Below the pieces are notes generated by a model. It saw only the letters and a program-made list of their open reading frames with translations, had not been told where the DNA came from and searched no databases. From Anaerolineae bacterium (GTDB lineage: Bacteria; Chloroflexota; Anaerolineae; Promineifilales; Promineifilaceae): 62,958 bases of DNA. This document shows positions 16,742 to 25,663 of the stretch, piece by piece (position 1 is the first letter of the stretch; each line of letters starts with the position of its first letter). The stretch lies in NCBI GenBank assembly GCA_023384415.1, contig JAHDWJ010000020.1, forward strand, positions 53,729 through 116,686. The letters run 5' to 3'. The position numbers and the translations under genes are program-made.

Positions 16742-18190
16742 TTATTCCCGTGAGATAATTCCCGCTTTCTCCAGAGGATGGGGGCCGCGATGAGCCAGGG
16801 CCGGTGCTTCACCACCGGGAAACATCTTACCCCGGTTGGCTAATTCATGGGGATCAATCGCCTGACGGATGGTTTGCATTAACGCCATATCGGTTGCGCT
16901 GAACATGGCGGGCAGATAGTTCCGTTTTTCCATGCCCACCCCATGCTCCCCAGTGATAGAGCCACCCAGTCGGATACATAGCTGGATGATTTCTCCGGCT
17001 AACTGCTCAGCCCGCGCCAACGCGCCTGGCTCGCGGCCGTCATACAAAATGAGGGGGTGTAAGTTGCCATCGCCGGCGTGGAATACGTTAGCAACACGGA
17101 TGTTGTACTGCTGGCTGAGGCGGTCAATCTCGGCCAGGGCTTCCCCCAGGCGGCCGCGTGGCACCACCCCATCCTGGACAATGTAATCTGGGGAGAGTCG
17201 CCCCACCGCCGAGAATGCCCCTTTGCGCCCTTTCCAGATACGTGCCCGCTGGTCGGCATCCTGGGCCACCCGGATTTCTGTGGCCCCAGATGCTTTGATG
17301 AGTCCCATCAACTGGTCAAACTCAGCGTCTACCTGGATTTGCTCCCCTTCTAGTTCAACGATGAGGATGGCGGCCGCGTCCGGGTAGCCAGCCTTCACCG
17401 TTTCCGCCGCCTTAATCGCCAGCCGGTCCATCATCTCAATGGCACCTGGGAGCAGGCCAGAAGCGACCACCTGGGCCACCGCTTCCCCCGCCTGAGCCAG
17501 GCTGTCATACGCCGCCAGGACAGTACGGTACAGCTCCGGTTTAGGCAGCAGGCGCAGGGTAATCTCCAGGGCAATACCAAACAGCCCTTCCGAGCCGATG
17601 AACAGGCCCAAATAATCTGGCCCCATCGTTTCCAGGCTGTCTCCCCCCAGCGTGATCAGTTCGCCATCAGGCAGCACCGCTTTTATGCCCAGGACGTGGT
17701 TGCTAGTCATGCCATATTTAAGGCAGTGTGCCCCGCCAGAGTTGAAGGCGATGTTGCCACCGATAGTGCAGATGCTCTGGCTGGATGGGTCGGGGGCGTA
17801 ATAGAGATTGTAGGCGGCCGCAGCCTGGCTCACATGTAAATTGACCACCCCTGGCTCCACCACCACAATCCGCTGCTCTGGGTCCAGGTGTAAGATACGA
17901 TTCATCCGGTTCAGGGCGATGGTGATCCCATCTTCAATGGGCAGCGAGCCGCCTGAGAGGCTGGTACCGCTCCCCCTGGCGACAAAAGGAACGCGGTATT
18001 GATGGCAGAGGCGTACTGTCTCAACAATTTCGCTTTGGCTTTCGGGCAGAACGACGGCCCGCGGCCGCGCTCGAAACGCCGTCAGGGCATCCGATTCATA
18101 CGCCGCCAGAGCCGATGGGGCCGTCAGCAAACGATCTGGGGGGTAAAGCTGAGCCAGGTCGGTCAGGAGATGGGGGGCAGACATAGGCAT
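16742..18190 (-). CDS. glcD: FAD-linked glycolate/D-lactate oxidase subunit GlcD
   Basis: 482 residues of a VAO/PCMH-type flavoprotein. The FAD-binding motif [15 protein letters not shown] (~residues 69-83) and [17 protein letters not shown] contact the cofactor. The C-terminal cap ends with [17 protein letters not shown], diagnostic of GlcD/D-lactate dehydrogenases. It oxidises 2-hydroxyacids (glycolate or D-lactate) to 2-oxoacids. No glcE/glcF partner is in the window, favouring a single-subunit oxidase. It starts 12 bp after the DinB-like gene and probably shares its message; a second ATG lies two codons in. Glyoxylate made here would feed malate synthase (45589). Confidence 0.88.
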   Translation of the reverse strand: MPMSAPHLLTDLAQLYPPDRLLTAPSALAAYESDALTAFRARPRAVVLPESQSEIVETVRLCHQYRVPFVARGSGTSLSGGSLPIEDGITIALNRMNRILHLDPEQRIVVVEPGVVNLHVSQAAAAYNLYYAPDPSSQSICTIGGNIAFNSGGAHCLKYGMTSNHVLGIKAVLPDGELITLGGDSLETMGPDYLGLFIGSEGLFGIALEITLRLLPKPELYRTVLAAYDSLAQAGEAVAQVVASGLLPGAIEMMDRLAIKAAETVKAGYPDAAAILIVELEGEQIQVDAEFDQLMGLIKASGATEIRVAQDADQRARIWKGRKGAFSAVGRLSPDYIVQDGVVPRGRLGEALAEIDRLSQQYNIRVANVFHAGDGNLHPLILYDGREPGALARAEQLAGEIIQLCIRLGGSITGEHGVGMEKRNYLPAMFSATDMALMQTIRQAIDPHELANRGKMFPGGEAPALAHRGPHPLEKAGIISRE

Positions 18191-18201
18191 TAATAGGGGG
18201 T

Positions 18202-18708
18202 TTATCCACCCTCTCCATCAGCCGGCATGATGGCCCCGGCTGCCTCGCCGTAGCTCCAGCCATCCAGATCAGGTGGGGTGACACCTAAAGCGGTCAACAT
18301 ACTGCTAATCTGTTCCCGGTGTTCAGACGCATGGTTGATGACCTGTACCATCACCACCCAGGGGGAGATCAGGTAGCCATCCCGGGATTGAATTTTCCCT
18401 TCCAGGTGTCGGCTCTGGGGGTCTCTGGCAATGGCTAACAACGCTTCGCCACTGGCGGCCGCGGCCGCTTCTAACTCAGCAAACGCCACGGGTGTTCGTT
18501 GTCTCTCTGCCAGCGGCATCGTCAAGAGCGACAGGTATCCCCGCTGCGCCGACACCAGATGGGTTAAGGTTGAGCGGATACTCCCCATGGCAGCCGTTTG
18601 GGGTTCGGCATCAAGCTGCTCATCGGTAAGAGTCACACACAGTTCAATCATGCGCCGATTGGCCCAATTATTATGCTCAAACAGCCTTTCCAGAACATTT
18701 TCCGTCAT
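18202..18708 (-). CDS. DinB-like four-helix-bundle protein
   Basis: 168 residues from the second of two adjacent ATGs, chosen because AGGAG then lies seven bases upstream. [29 protein letters not shown] and [17 protein letters not shown] are the three helices carrying the His residues that bind a metal in DinB/YfiT proteins ([11 protein letters not shown]). Some relatives are thiol-dependent transferases; function here unknown. Likely co-transcribed with glcD. Confidence 0.85.
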   Translation of the reverse strand: MTENVLERLFEHNNWANRRMIELCVTLTDEQLDAEPQTAAMGSIRSTLTHLVSAQRGYLSLLTMPLAERQRTPVAFAELEAAAAASGEALLAIARDPQSRHLEGKIQSRDGYLISPWVVMVQVINHASEHREQISSMLTALGVTPPDLDGWSYGEAAGAIMPADGEGG

Positions 18709-18802
18709 CATAGAACTCCTTTGAACTTTTAGAAGTATAGGAAGCTATGAGCCATCTGACAAGGGGAATGATTTATGGGAAATATTGGGGGGAAAATGAA
18801 AT

Positions 18803-18841
18803 AGGGCGTAGAGCTTCTTATGCAGAAACGGTCTACGCCCT
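18803..18841 (-). terminator. Terminator after the universal stress gene
   Basis: Arms AGGGCGTAG (18803-18811) and CTACGCCCT (18833-18841) form a 9-bp stem 30 bp after the stop of the minus-strand usp gene. They are followed on that strand by a T-rich ATTTCATTTT. Confidence 0.6.
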
Positions 18842-18872
18842 GTGGCTATTTAGGAATGGATGAAGGGTAGCT

Positions 18873-19778
18873 CTATCCTTCGGGTTGCGGCCGCACCACC
18901 AGCATGGCACAAGGGGCCGTCCTCAGCACCTTCTCCGTCACACTGCCATGTACCCACCGTTGGAAGCCAGCGTACCCATGTGTCGCCATCACAATCAGGT
19001 TGATATGGCGGGCCTCAACAAAATCTATAATGGTACGGGCCGGGTCCCCCCCCCATACTTCGGTAGCAATGTCCGGGTATTCATCACTGTATGCGATGGC
19101 TAGATGTTTTAGATAATCAGACGCCCGGTTATACCCATCTTCCCGCAGCCGGTCGCCAAATCCATTTTCCATTTTATCTAACGTGGAGATCAGATGGGGG
19201 TCTACATCAAGCGGGGGGACCACCCGGAACAGAGTAACCTGGCAGCCTAACCCGGCGGCAAGCTCCAGCCCAGGGGGAATGGCCTGTTCCGCCAGAGCGG
19301 AGCCATCCAGGGTGATGATCAGCCGGGTAACTGGTTGATTGTTACGAATGACCAGCACCGGGCAGGGGGCTTCCCGCAGGACCTTCTCAGTCACACTGCC
19401 CAACATCCAGCGAGTAAAGCCAGTCCGCCCGTGAGTTGACATAACAATCAAATCAATCTCTTGCTCGGCAGCCATTTCGACAATGACAGCTGCTTCATCC
19501 CCTTCTGCTAACATGGTTCGTACAGTCACGTTGGGATGAGCGCACCGCTCTTGCACCCCATGCAGATATTGTTGCAGCTCGCGGCGAGATTGGTCCACCG
19601 ACTGCTCTGGCAGCATGAAACCATAGCCGGCCGGTTCGATGTTAAACATGTGCTGCAACACGGGGACGCTCAGCAAAAGAATCTCCCCATTGGTTTGCTG
19701 GGCCAAAGCCAGGGCCGGTTCCAAAGATCGCTCGGCTAATTCTGAACCATCCAGAGGAACGAGTATTTTCTTAAACAT
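18873..19778 (-). CDS. Tandem universal stress protein (UspA x2)
   Basis: 301 residues with two Usp domains (~1-145 and ~150-298). Each has the ATP-binding signature: VMSTHGRTGFTRWMLGSVTEKVLREAPCPVLVI and VMATHGYAGFQRWVHGSVTEKVLRTAPCAMLVV (G-2x-G-9x-G-S/T). Cytoplasmic stress or energy-state protein; the exact role is unknown. It has its own terminator (18803-18841). It follows the oxidoreductase gamma gene by 66 bp, so it may be the last gene of that operon. AGGAAGG precedes the ATG. Confidence 0.93.
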   Translation of the reverse strand: MFKKILVPLDGSELAERSLEPALALAQQTNGEILLLSVPVLQHMFNIEPAGYGFMLPEQSVDQSRRELQQYLHGVQERCAHPNVTVRTMLAEGDEAAVIVEMAAEQEIDLIVMSTHGRTGFTRWMLGSVTEKVLREAPCPVLVIRNNQPVTRLIITLDGSALAEQAIPPGLELAAGLGCQVTLFRVVPPLDVDPHLISTLDKMENGFGDRLREDGYNRASDYLKHLAIAYSDEYPDIATEVWGGDPARTIIDFVEARHINLIVMATHGYAGFQRWVHGSVTEKVLRTAPCAMLVVRPQPEG

Positions 19779-19844
19779 GATAAACCTTCCTTGCGTGAAG
19801 GGTGAAAGGTAATCAAACGCTTCTCACGTATCACGCATCACGTA

Positions 19845-20378
19845 TCACTGACAACTGTAACCGCGTTGCAGCACTTGCTTGTTGAGTTCTAACAAATGGG
19901 CTTTGCTGGCCCCAACGTGGTTCACCAATGATTGCTCTAGCTGCTCCAGGGTTAGAATGGGCCGTCTGGCCAACAGTGCCCCCAATAAGGCCATGTTGAG
20001 GAGTTTGACGTTGCCGGCTTCTTCAGCCAGGGTGTTGGCGGCGATGTAGGCCGTTTGGATGTCGTCGCGGCCGCAAACGGATGTCACCAGTGAGCTGTTC
20101 ACCAACAACAAACCACCCGGCTTCACCAGGTTCACATATTTGTCAAAGGAAGGTTGGTTCAACACAACAGCCACATCTGGTTGAGCCACAATCGGGGCCC
20201 CAATCGGCTGATCGCTGATGATGACGGTGCAATTGGCCGTGCCACCGCGCATTTCCGGCCCATAAGAGGGAATCCAGGTCACATTTTTGCCCGCATCCAT
20301 GCCCGCATAAGCCAGAAGCTGCCCGGCAAATAACACTCCCTGCCCACCGAACCCGGCGATAATAATTGATGTTTCCAT
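19845..20378 (-). CDS. 2-oxoacid:ferredoxin oxidoreductase, gamma subunit
   Basis: 177 residues. IIIAGFGGQGVLFAGQLLAYA at the N terminus and SYGPEMRGGTANCTVIIS are hallmarks of the gamma subunit/domain of the KOR/VOR family, which contributes to CoA binding. It completes the set with the delta, alpha and beta genes upstream. Gaps on both sides contain heptamer repeats (TCACGTA-type at 19824-19848). GGAG precedes the start. Confidence 0.92.
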   Translation of the reverse strand: METSIIIAGFGGQGVLFAGQLLAYAGMDAGKNVTWIPSYGPEMRGGTANCTVIISDQPIGAPIVAQPDVAVVLNQPSFDKYVNLVKPGGLLLVNSSLVTSVCGRDDIQTAYIAANTLAEEAGNVKLLNMALLGALLARRPILTLEQLEQSLVNHVGASKAHLLELNKQVLQRGYSCQ

Positions 20379-20463
20379 GATGACTCCGTGAGTTTTGAGT
20401 TTCTAGTTTCTAGTTGGGCGTGTGCGAGTTTACGAGAGGGGTGAAACCATCACGTTTCACGTA

Positions 20464-21723
20464 TCACGCCAACGCATAATCTACTCGTTTTTGCTTTTGT
20501 AAGGCTTCGGTGAAGACCTGGCCCAGGCGGCGGATGCCGATTTCGATTTGGGCTGGTTGGGCGTTGGAGAAGTTCAGGCGCATACTGCTGCGGCCGCGTC
20601 CGTCTGGGTAAAACACATGCCCCGGCACATAGGCCACCTTATTGGCAATGGCCTGGGGCAGCAGCCGCTCACTGTCCAGCGGTTCGGGCAATGTCACCCA
20701 AAGGAACAACCCCCCTTGCGGCCGCGTCCATTGCACCTCAGCCGGGAAATATTGGGCCATAGCCGCCAACATCACATCCCGCCGATCCCGATAAACCTGG
20801 CGAATCTCCCGCACATGGTTCTTTAAGAAGCCATCCTGAGAAATCACCTCATAGGCAACCATCTGGTTCAGGGTGCTGGTGTGTAAATCCATCCCTTGCT
20901 TGGCGATAACACAATGTTGAATCACCTCAACCGGGGCTACCATCCAGCCCAACCGCAGCCCGGGGGCCAGGGTTTTAGAGAAGGTACTCAGGTAAATCAC
21001 ATTGCCCCGGTAAAAGCCAGAGCCGTTGGCCCCATTGAGGCGTCGGGCGTCTTGCACCACCAGCGGCGGCAAATGATCCCCTTCAAAGCGCAACTCCCCA
21101 TATGGATCATCCTCAATAATCGGCACCCCATACCGGTCAGCGATGCGAACAAGGGCCTGCCGCCGCTTGAGGGAGAGGGTGACGCCACCAGGGTTTTGGA
21201 AGTTGGGCAGGATATACATAAATTTTGGCCCACCTGCCAGAGCTTCTTCCAGCAAATCGGTGCAGATACCCTCATCATCAATGGGCACAGTGTCATACTC
21301 AGCCTGATAAGCGTTCCAGGCCTGCAATGCCCCCAGGTAGGTGGGGGCTTCAGTAAGAATGAGATCGCCGGGGTTGATGAGAATTTTGCCGATCATATCC
21401 AGAGCCTGCTGTGAGCCGCTGGTAATGAGGACATTTTCCGGCCCTACCAGGATGCCATATTGGGCCATTTTGTTGACCAGAAACTCCCGCAGGGGAAGAT
21501 ACCCTTCGGTGGTGCTGTATTGCAGGGCGCGTTGGCCGGTACGGGCTAAGACGCGCTCGTTGGCGGCCGCGAACTCAGCCACAGGAAATAGTTCCGGGGC
21601 CGGCAGACCTCCGGCAAAAGAGATAATATCCGGTTGTTCGGCCAGCTTTAACAGTTCACGGATAGCCGAACTGCCCATCCAGTGCATTCGTTGGGCATAA
21701 CGATGGTTCCAGGGAGTGGTCAT
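20464..21723 (-). CDS. PLP-dependent aminotransferase (class I/II, LysN/2-aminoadipate-like)
   Basis: 419 residues, fold-type I. ISFAGGLPAPELFP (N-terminal), TSGSQQALDMIGKILINPGD, ILPNFQNPGGVTLS and the lysine in YLSTFSKTLAPGLRLGW, which binds pyridoxal phosphate, match 2-aminoadipate/branched-chain-type aminotransferases. It lies inside a 2-oxoacid:ferredoxin oxidoreductase operon between beta and gamma. The inference is that it deaminates an amino acid to the 2-oxoacid that the complex then oxidises to an acyl-CoA. The actual substrate is not readable. Confidence 0.88.
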   Translation of the reverse strand: MTTPWNHRYAQRMHWMGSSAIRELLKLAEQPDIISFAGGLPAPELFPVAEFAAANERVLARTGQRALQYSTTEGYLPLREFLVNKMAQYGILVGPENVLITSGSQQALDMIGKILINPGDLILTEAPTYLGALQAWNAYQAEYDTVPIDDEGICTDLLEEALAGGPKFMYILPNFQNPGGVTLSLKRRQALVRIADRYGVPIIEDDPYGELRFEGDHLPPLVVQDARRLNGANGSGFYRGNVIYLSTFSKTLAPGLRLGWMVAPVEVIQHCVIAKQGMDLHTSTLNQMVAYEVISQDGFLKNHVREIRQVYRDRRDVMLAAMAQYFPAEVQWTRPQGGLFLWVTLPEPLDSERLLPQAIANKVAYVPGHVFYPDGRGRSSMRLNFSNAQPAQIEIGIRRLGQVFTEALQKQKRVDYALA

Positions 21724-21740
21724 GGTTGACTCCGTTTTTT

Positions 21741-21834
21741 AGTTTCGAGTTTCGAGTTGTCACGTTAGCAATCGAGTAGGCGAGTCACTCAGTCCTCAGT
21801 CCTCACTCCTCACTCCTCATCACTTACTCCTCAC
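21741..21834. repeat. Heptamer repeats between aminotransferase and beta genes
   Basis: AGTTTCGAGTTTCGAGTT (21741-21758) and a long CTCACTC/CAGTCCT array (21782-21834) are runs of seven-base words. They lie in a gap of a probable operon and carry no terminator-like structure. Confidence 0.65.
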
Positions 21835-22592
21835 ACCTTAAAATCCCCCAGTGGGTAAACCGGTACCATCTGCTCTTTGATCCAGGTGAGGGATTGTTCG
21901 GGGGTCATACCCCAGTTGGTAGGGCAGGAAGAGAGCAGTTCAACGACGCTGAACCCCTTATTAGCCATTTGCACCTCAAAGGCGGTGCGAATGGCTTTTT
22001 TGGCCTGGATGACATGGCGAGCGTCGTGCAAGCTGCGGCGCACACTGTAAGCGGTACCGGGCAGGCTGCCGAGCAGTTCGGCCATGTGCAGGGGATAGCC
22101 GGTCATGGCTACATCACGCCCCTGGGGGGAGGAGCTGGTTTTTTGACCAGGCAAGGTAGTGGGGGCCATCTGGCCGCCGGTCATGCCGTAGGTGGCGTTG
22201 TTGAGGAAGATGATGGTGATGTTTTCACCCCGTGCGGCCGCGTGAATCACCTCCCCCATCCCAATCGAAGCCAGGTCGCCATCCCCCTGGTAGGTGAACA
22301 CGATATTATTCGGGTTGACCCGTTTGATACCAGTGGCCATGGCTGGGGCGCGACCGTGGGGGGCCTCACAAGCATCTACATTAAAATAGTTGTACGCAAA
22401 AACGGAGCAGCCCACCGAAGCGACCAGGATGGTGCGTTCCCGCAGCCCCAGTTCATCTAACACCTCAGCCACCAGCCGATGGGCGGTGCCGTGGGTACAG
22501 CCAGGGCAATAATGGGTATAACAGTCGGCCAGGGATTGCGGCCGCGCATAAACCAGCGTCTCATTGGGGGCAGTCATAACAGCGGGATTCAT
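21831..22592 (-). CDS. 2-oxoacid:ferredoxin oxidoreductase, beta subunit (TPP-binding)
   Basis: 253 residues. [13 protein letters not shown] carries the Cys ligands seen in beta subunits. [44 protein letters not shown] contains the thiamine diphosphate motif GDGD...N and the MTGGQ block of VOR/KOR enzymes. ATG 22592 has AGGAG six bases upstream. It catalyses, with alpha, oxidative decarboxylation of a 2-oxoacid to acyl-CoA, reducing ferredoxin. Confidence 0.93.
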   Translation of the reverse strand: MNPAVMTAPNETLVYARPQSLADCYTHYCPGCTHGTAHRLVAEVLDELGLRERTILVASVGCSVFAYNYFNVDACEAPHGRAPAMATGIKRVNPNNIVFTYQGDGDLASIGMGEVIHAAARGENITIIFLNNATYGMTGGQMAPTTLPGQKTSSSPQGRDVAMTGYPLHMAELLGSLPGTAYSVRRSLHDARHVIQAKKAIRTAFEVQMANKGFSVVELLSSCPTNWGMTPEQSLTWIKEQMVPVYPLGDFKV

Positions 22593-22618
22593 GCCTAACT
22601 CCTGTGGATAGAAGGTTG

Positions 22619-22656
22619 AATTAGGAAGGATGAATTAGGAAGGATGAATTAGGAAT
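22619..22656. repeat. Heptamer-type repeat GGATGAATTAG
   Basis: AATTAGGAAGGATG occurs twice in succession followed by further AATTAGGAA words between the beta and alpha genes; a similar array lies at 23851-23880. Confidence 0.6.
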
Positions 22657-22697
22657 AGAAGGCACACTCGCCTATTCGTTCACTGGTAAACTCATCC

Positions 22698-23828
22698 TTA
22701 CATACGCAAAAATTCGTGGGCCGCCTGGGGTTTCACCGGGAATTGATGCGTCTGCACATCATCCTCAGTGGGCACAACCCGCATTAATTCGCGGACCTTT
22801 TGCTCTACCTCTTCCGGCATGGGGATAACACCCCCCATCCGGCCATAAAAATGAACCGGGACGCGCTCATGGACAGCCGCCCGGACATCATGCACCATTT
22901 GCCCGGCATTCATCTCTACCACCAGGAACGTATCCGCCAGATAGGTCAGTTGGGTGAGACGGCGGCTGGGGAACGGCCATAAGGTAATGGGACGGAACAG
23001 CCCCACTTTTAACCCTTCCTGACGTAAATGCTGTACCGCTGTTTGAGCCACACGGGCGGCCGTGCCAAAAGCAACCAGGAGAAGGTCGGCATCATTGGTC
23101 ATGTATTCCTCGTACCGAATTTCATTGTTGGCCTGGATATAGGCTAATTTGGCCTGTAACTCCTTGTTCATCAACTCCAATTCGGTGGTGCCCAGGAAAA
23201 GGGAAGAGATGACGTTTTTCTCCCGCCCTTTAGCTCCGGTCAAGGCCCAATCCGGTCGCCCGCTGGGCAGCTCCCGCATGGGGGGCAGCTCTGCCGGTTC
23301 CATCATCTGGCCGATGGCGCCATCTACGACCACAAAAACCAGGGTGCGGTATTTTTCCGCCAGATCAAAGGCCAGGACGGTCAAATCTATCGCTTCCTGC
23401 ACGGAAGCCGGGGCTAAGACGATGGGGTGGAAATCCCCATGCCCGGCGGTTTTGGTAATCTGGTTGTAATCTCCCTGGCTGGGCTGGATGTTGCCCAGGC
23501 CTGGCCCGCCACGCATCACATCTACAATGACGGCGGGCACATCGGAGCCGGCAATATAGCTGAACCCTTCTTGCATGAGGCTGATGCCAGGGCTGCTGGA
23601 TGAAGTCATAACTCGAACACCGGTCGCGGCCGCGCCATACACCATGTTAATTGCCGCTACCTCACTCTCTGCCTGCAAAAAGACCCTCCCCAGCTCCGGC
23701 ATCCGCTCAGACATATACTCTAGCAGTTCCGTTTGCGGGGTAATGGGGTAGCCAAAATACGCCTCACAGCCAGCCCGTACTGATGCCTCAGCAATAGCCA
23801 CATTGCCTTTCATTAATTTTTTGCTCAT
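22698..23828 (-). CDS. 2-oxoacid:ferredoxin oxidoreductase, alpha subunit (VorB-like)
   Basis: 376 residues. [33 protein letters not shown] is the start of the pyrimidine-binding domain. [41 protein letters not shown] is the classic alpha-subunit block, and [24 protein letters not shown] matches VOR/KOR alpha. Its separate delta ferredoxin favours the VOR (branched-chain) type over a two-subunit KOR. GGAG precedes ATG 23828. Confidence 0.93.
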   Translation of the reverse strand: MSKKLMKGNVAIAEASVRAGCEAYFGYPITPQTELLEYMSERMPELGRVFLQAESEVAAINMVYGAAATGVRVMTSSSSPGISLMQEGFSYIAGSDVPAVIVDVMRGGPGLGNIQPSQGDYNQITKTAGHGDFHPIVLAPASVQEAIDLTVLAFDLAEKYRTLVFVVVDGAIGQMMEPAELPPMRELPSGRPDWALTGAKGREKNVISSLFLGTTELELMNKELQAKLAYIQANNEIRYEEYMTNDADLLLVAFGTAARVAQTAVQHLRQEGLKVGLFRPITLWPFPSRRLTQLTYLADTFLVVEMNAGQMVHDVRAAVHERVPVHFYGRMGGVIPMPEEVEQKVRELMRVVPTEDDVQTHQFPVKPQAAHEFLRM

Positions 23829-24028
23829 AAGAGACTCCGCTGAAAATAAGGATGAATTAGGAATTAGGAATTATGAAAGGGGTCTCACGCGCAAACTCAC
23901 TTTTTCGTTGCCTCTGGCGAACCCCGTTCATGTTGTCTCCAGTGAAAATAGCCATTGTAGGCTTCGCCGCGTCCCAGACGAAGAAGAAACAGGGATGAAA
24001 AACTGGTTATCCTGTTTCCTGGCTTCTG

Positions 24029-24283
24029 TCAGGCCAGGGCAGGCTCCCTGACCGCTTTTTTGGCCGGAATTTCACGGTACACCGTGATACAACCATCAGG
24101 GCAAACGGTGGCGCACAAAGCACAGCCGGTACAATCATGGTTGGGATCCAACAAAATAACCGGCCGATACCCTTTGCTGTTCAAATCATCAGCTAAGAAT
24201 AAAACATCCTGGGGGCAGGCCGGCCGGCATAATTCACACCCTTTACACCGCTCCACATCTATAACAACCCTTCCTTTAGCCAT
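24029..24283 (-). CDS. 2-oxoacid:ferredoxin oxidoreductase, delta (2x4Fe-4S) subunit
   Basis: 84 residues with two 4Fe-4S motifs: CKGCELCRPACP (~13-24) and CTGCALCATVCPDGC (~53-67). This is the delta subunit that passes electrons from the TPP site to free ferredoxin. First gene of the five-gene set, 200 bp before alpha. AGGAA precedes the ATG. Confidence 0.9.
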   Translation of the reverse strand: MAKGRVVIDVERCKGCELCRPACPQDVLFLADDLNSKGYRPVILLDPNHDCTGCALCATVCPDGCITVYREIPAKKAVREPALA

Positions 24284-24428
24284 GTTCGTATTCCTTCACG
24301 GCTCGCAGCCGACTCAATAGGATTTTGGGGCAATAATTGATACTAACTATCGTAATGGGTACCCGGCCTCCTCCGTAGTGACAGATTTCCCTATCCCTCC
24401 TGACAAAAGTCACCAGTGAAAAGACAAC

Positions 24429-24457
24429 AAAAAAAGGGCAGTTTGCGGCCGCCCTTT
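24429..24457 (-). terminator. Rho-independent terminator with GCGGCCGC in the loop
   Basis: On the minus strand AAAGGGC pairs with GCCCTTT, and a T7 run follows at 24435-24429. It lies 29 bp after the stop of the dihydroorotate-dehydrogenase-like gene and separates it from the oxidoreductase operon. The octamer GCGGCCGC spans the loop and one arm. Confidence 0.75.
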
Positions 24458-24485
24458 TAGAGAAAGTTATGCTAGTTGAGAGGAG

Positions 24486-25514
24486 TTACATTACCCCCCA
24501 CGAATGGAGCCGCCAGGGGTAATCAGGGGCATACGAGCTAAGAACACGCATATAATTGGCTCGCTCAAACGCGGCCGGCTCGGCGCAATTCATCTGACTG
24601 AGACTGCCCCGCAGCTGCTCCAGTGATTCATACTCCCGCTCAGTAAGCCAGGCTTCGACACCTTGACGCAATACGATCAGCCGGTTAATACCGTTTTTAA
24701 GCAGCTCTGAAGCGATCATGGTTACGGCCGCACCAGCAGCAACCCCCTTGAGGACATCGGTTACGGTGTGAACACCCGTGGTGAGGGCCAGATCGGCCTG
24801 TACCCGGCCATATAAAATGGCGATCCAGCGCAAGGGCAGGCGCAGTTCATTGGAACTGCTCAGTTTCAAATTGGGCACAACTTCCAGGTTGTCCAAATCC
24901 AGATCAGGCTGATAAAACCGGTTGAACAAGACCAACCCGTTGGCCCCGGCCACATCCAGGCGGTGAGCCATGTTAGCCATAGAGCTAAAATAAGGGCTGA
25001 GTTTCATGGCTACCGGTATTTTGACAACCGTTTTGACATCGGCCAGAATGTCGAGATAGAGCCGTTCGACTTCGCCGCTGGTCATGTACAGGTCTGTAGG
25101 CAAATAATAAACGTTTAGCTCCAGCGCATCTGCTCCGGCTTCCTGCATATCACGGGCATAACGCACCCACCCCCCGGTGGAAACGCCGTTTAAGCTGGCA
25201 ATGACTGGTATCTCCAGACTAGCTTTGGCCTGGCGAATATGTTCCAGGTAAACGTCAGGGCCGGTGTTGTACTCTCTGGCTTCGGGGAAGTAGGAGAGGG
25301 CTTCGGCATAACTTTCGACGCCCTGGGTGAGATAGGCGTCGAGGGTGTGGCTCTCCTGGTTGATCTGTTCTTCAAAAAGGGAGTAGAGTACGATTGCGGC
25401 CGCACCCGCATCTTCCATCCGTTTGAGATTATCCAGACTTCGGCTCAATGGCGAAGAAGAAGGCACCAATGGGTTTTTTAACTTTAGTCCGAGGTAGGTG
25501 GTAGATAAGTCCAT
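24486..25514 (-). CDS. Dihydroorotate dehydrogenase-like flavoprotein
   Basis: 342 residues of a PyrD-fold TIM barrel. [40 protein letters not shown] is typical of the DHOD-like family that accompanies pyruvate:ferredoxin oxidoreductase genes, as here (nifJ ends 149 bp upstream). [22 protein letters not shown] and [16 protein letters not shown] are FMN-phosphate-side segments. Pyrimidine synthesis is not implied by context; a redox role with PFOR is an inference. AGGAG precedes ATG 25514; a terminator follows. Confidence 0.85.
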   Translation of the reverse strand: MDLSTTYLGLKLKNPLVPSSSPLSRSLDNLKRMEDAGAAAIVLYSLFEEQINQESHTLDAYLTQGVESYAEALSYFPEAREYNTGPDVYLEHIRQAKASLEIPVIASLNGVSTGGWVRYARDMQEAGADALELNVYYLPTDLYMTSGEVERLYLDILADVKTVVKIPVAMKLSPYFSSMANMAHRLDVAGANGLVLFNRFYQPDLDLDNLEVVPNLKLSSSNELRLPLRWIAILYGRVQADLALTTGVHTVTDVLKGVAAGAAVTMIASELLKNGINRLIVLRQGVEAWLTEREYESLEQLRGSLSQMNCAEPAAFERANYMRVLSSYAPDYPWRLHSWGVM

Positions 25515-25572
25515 AGTTTACTCCTGAAAAAGAGGTCGGTGACTGGAGATCGGTAGGTCCGAAATCTGCTTA

Positions 25573-25643
25573 TTTATCCACAGATGTCACAGATAAACAC
25601 AGATTTTTCAAGCATCTGTGAAAATATGTGCCATCTGTGGATC
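25573..25643. repeat. Palindromic repeat with TTATCCACA end (copy B)
   Basis: TTATCCACAGATGTCACAGA at the left returns as CCATCTGTGGATCA at the right around an ACACAGATTTTTCAA centre. The perfect DnaA-box consensus is at 25574-25582. It lies between nifJ and the DHOD-like gene. Confidence 0.75.
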
Positions 25644-25663
25644 ACTCCTGGGGTCTCTGATTA

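Noticed and set aside
21782..21834. Possible CRISPR array (repeated CTCACTC words)
   Set aside because: Repeat unit is seven bases without spacers, and no cas genes are nearby.
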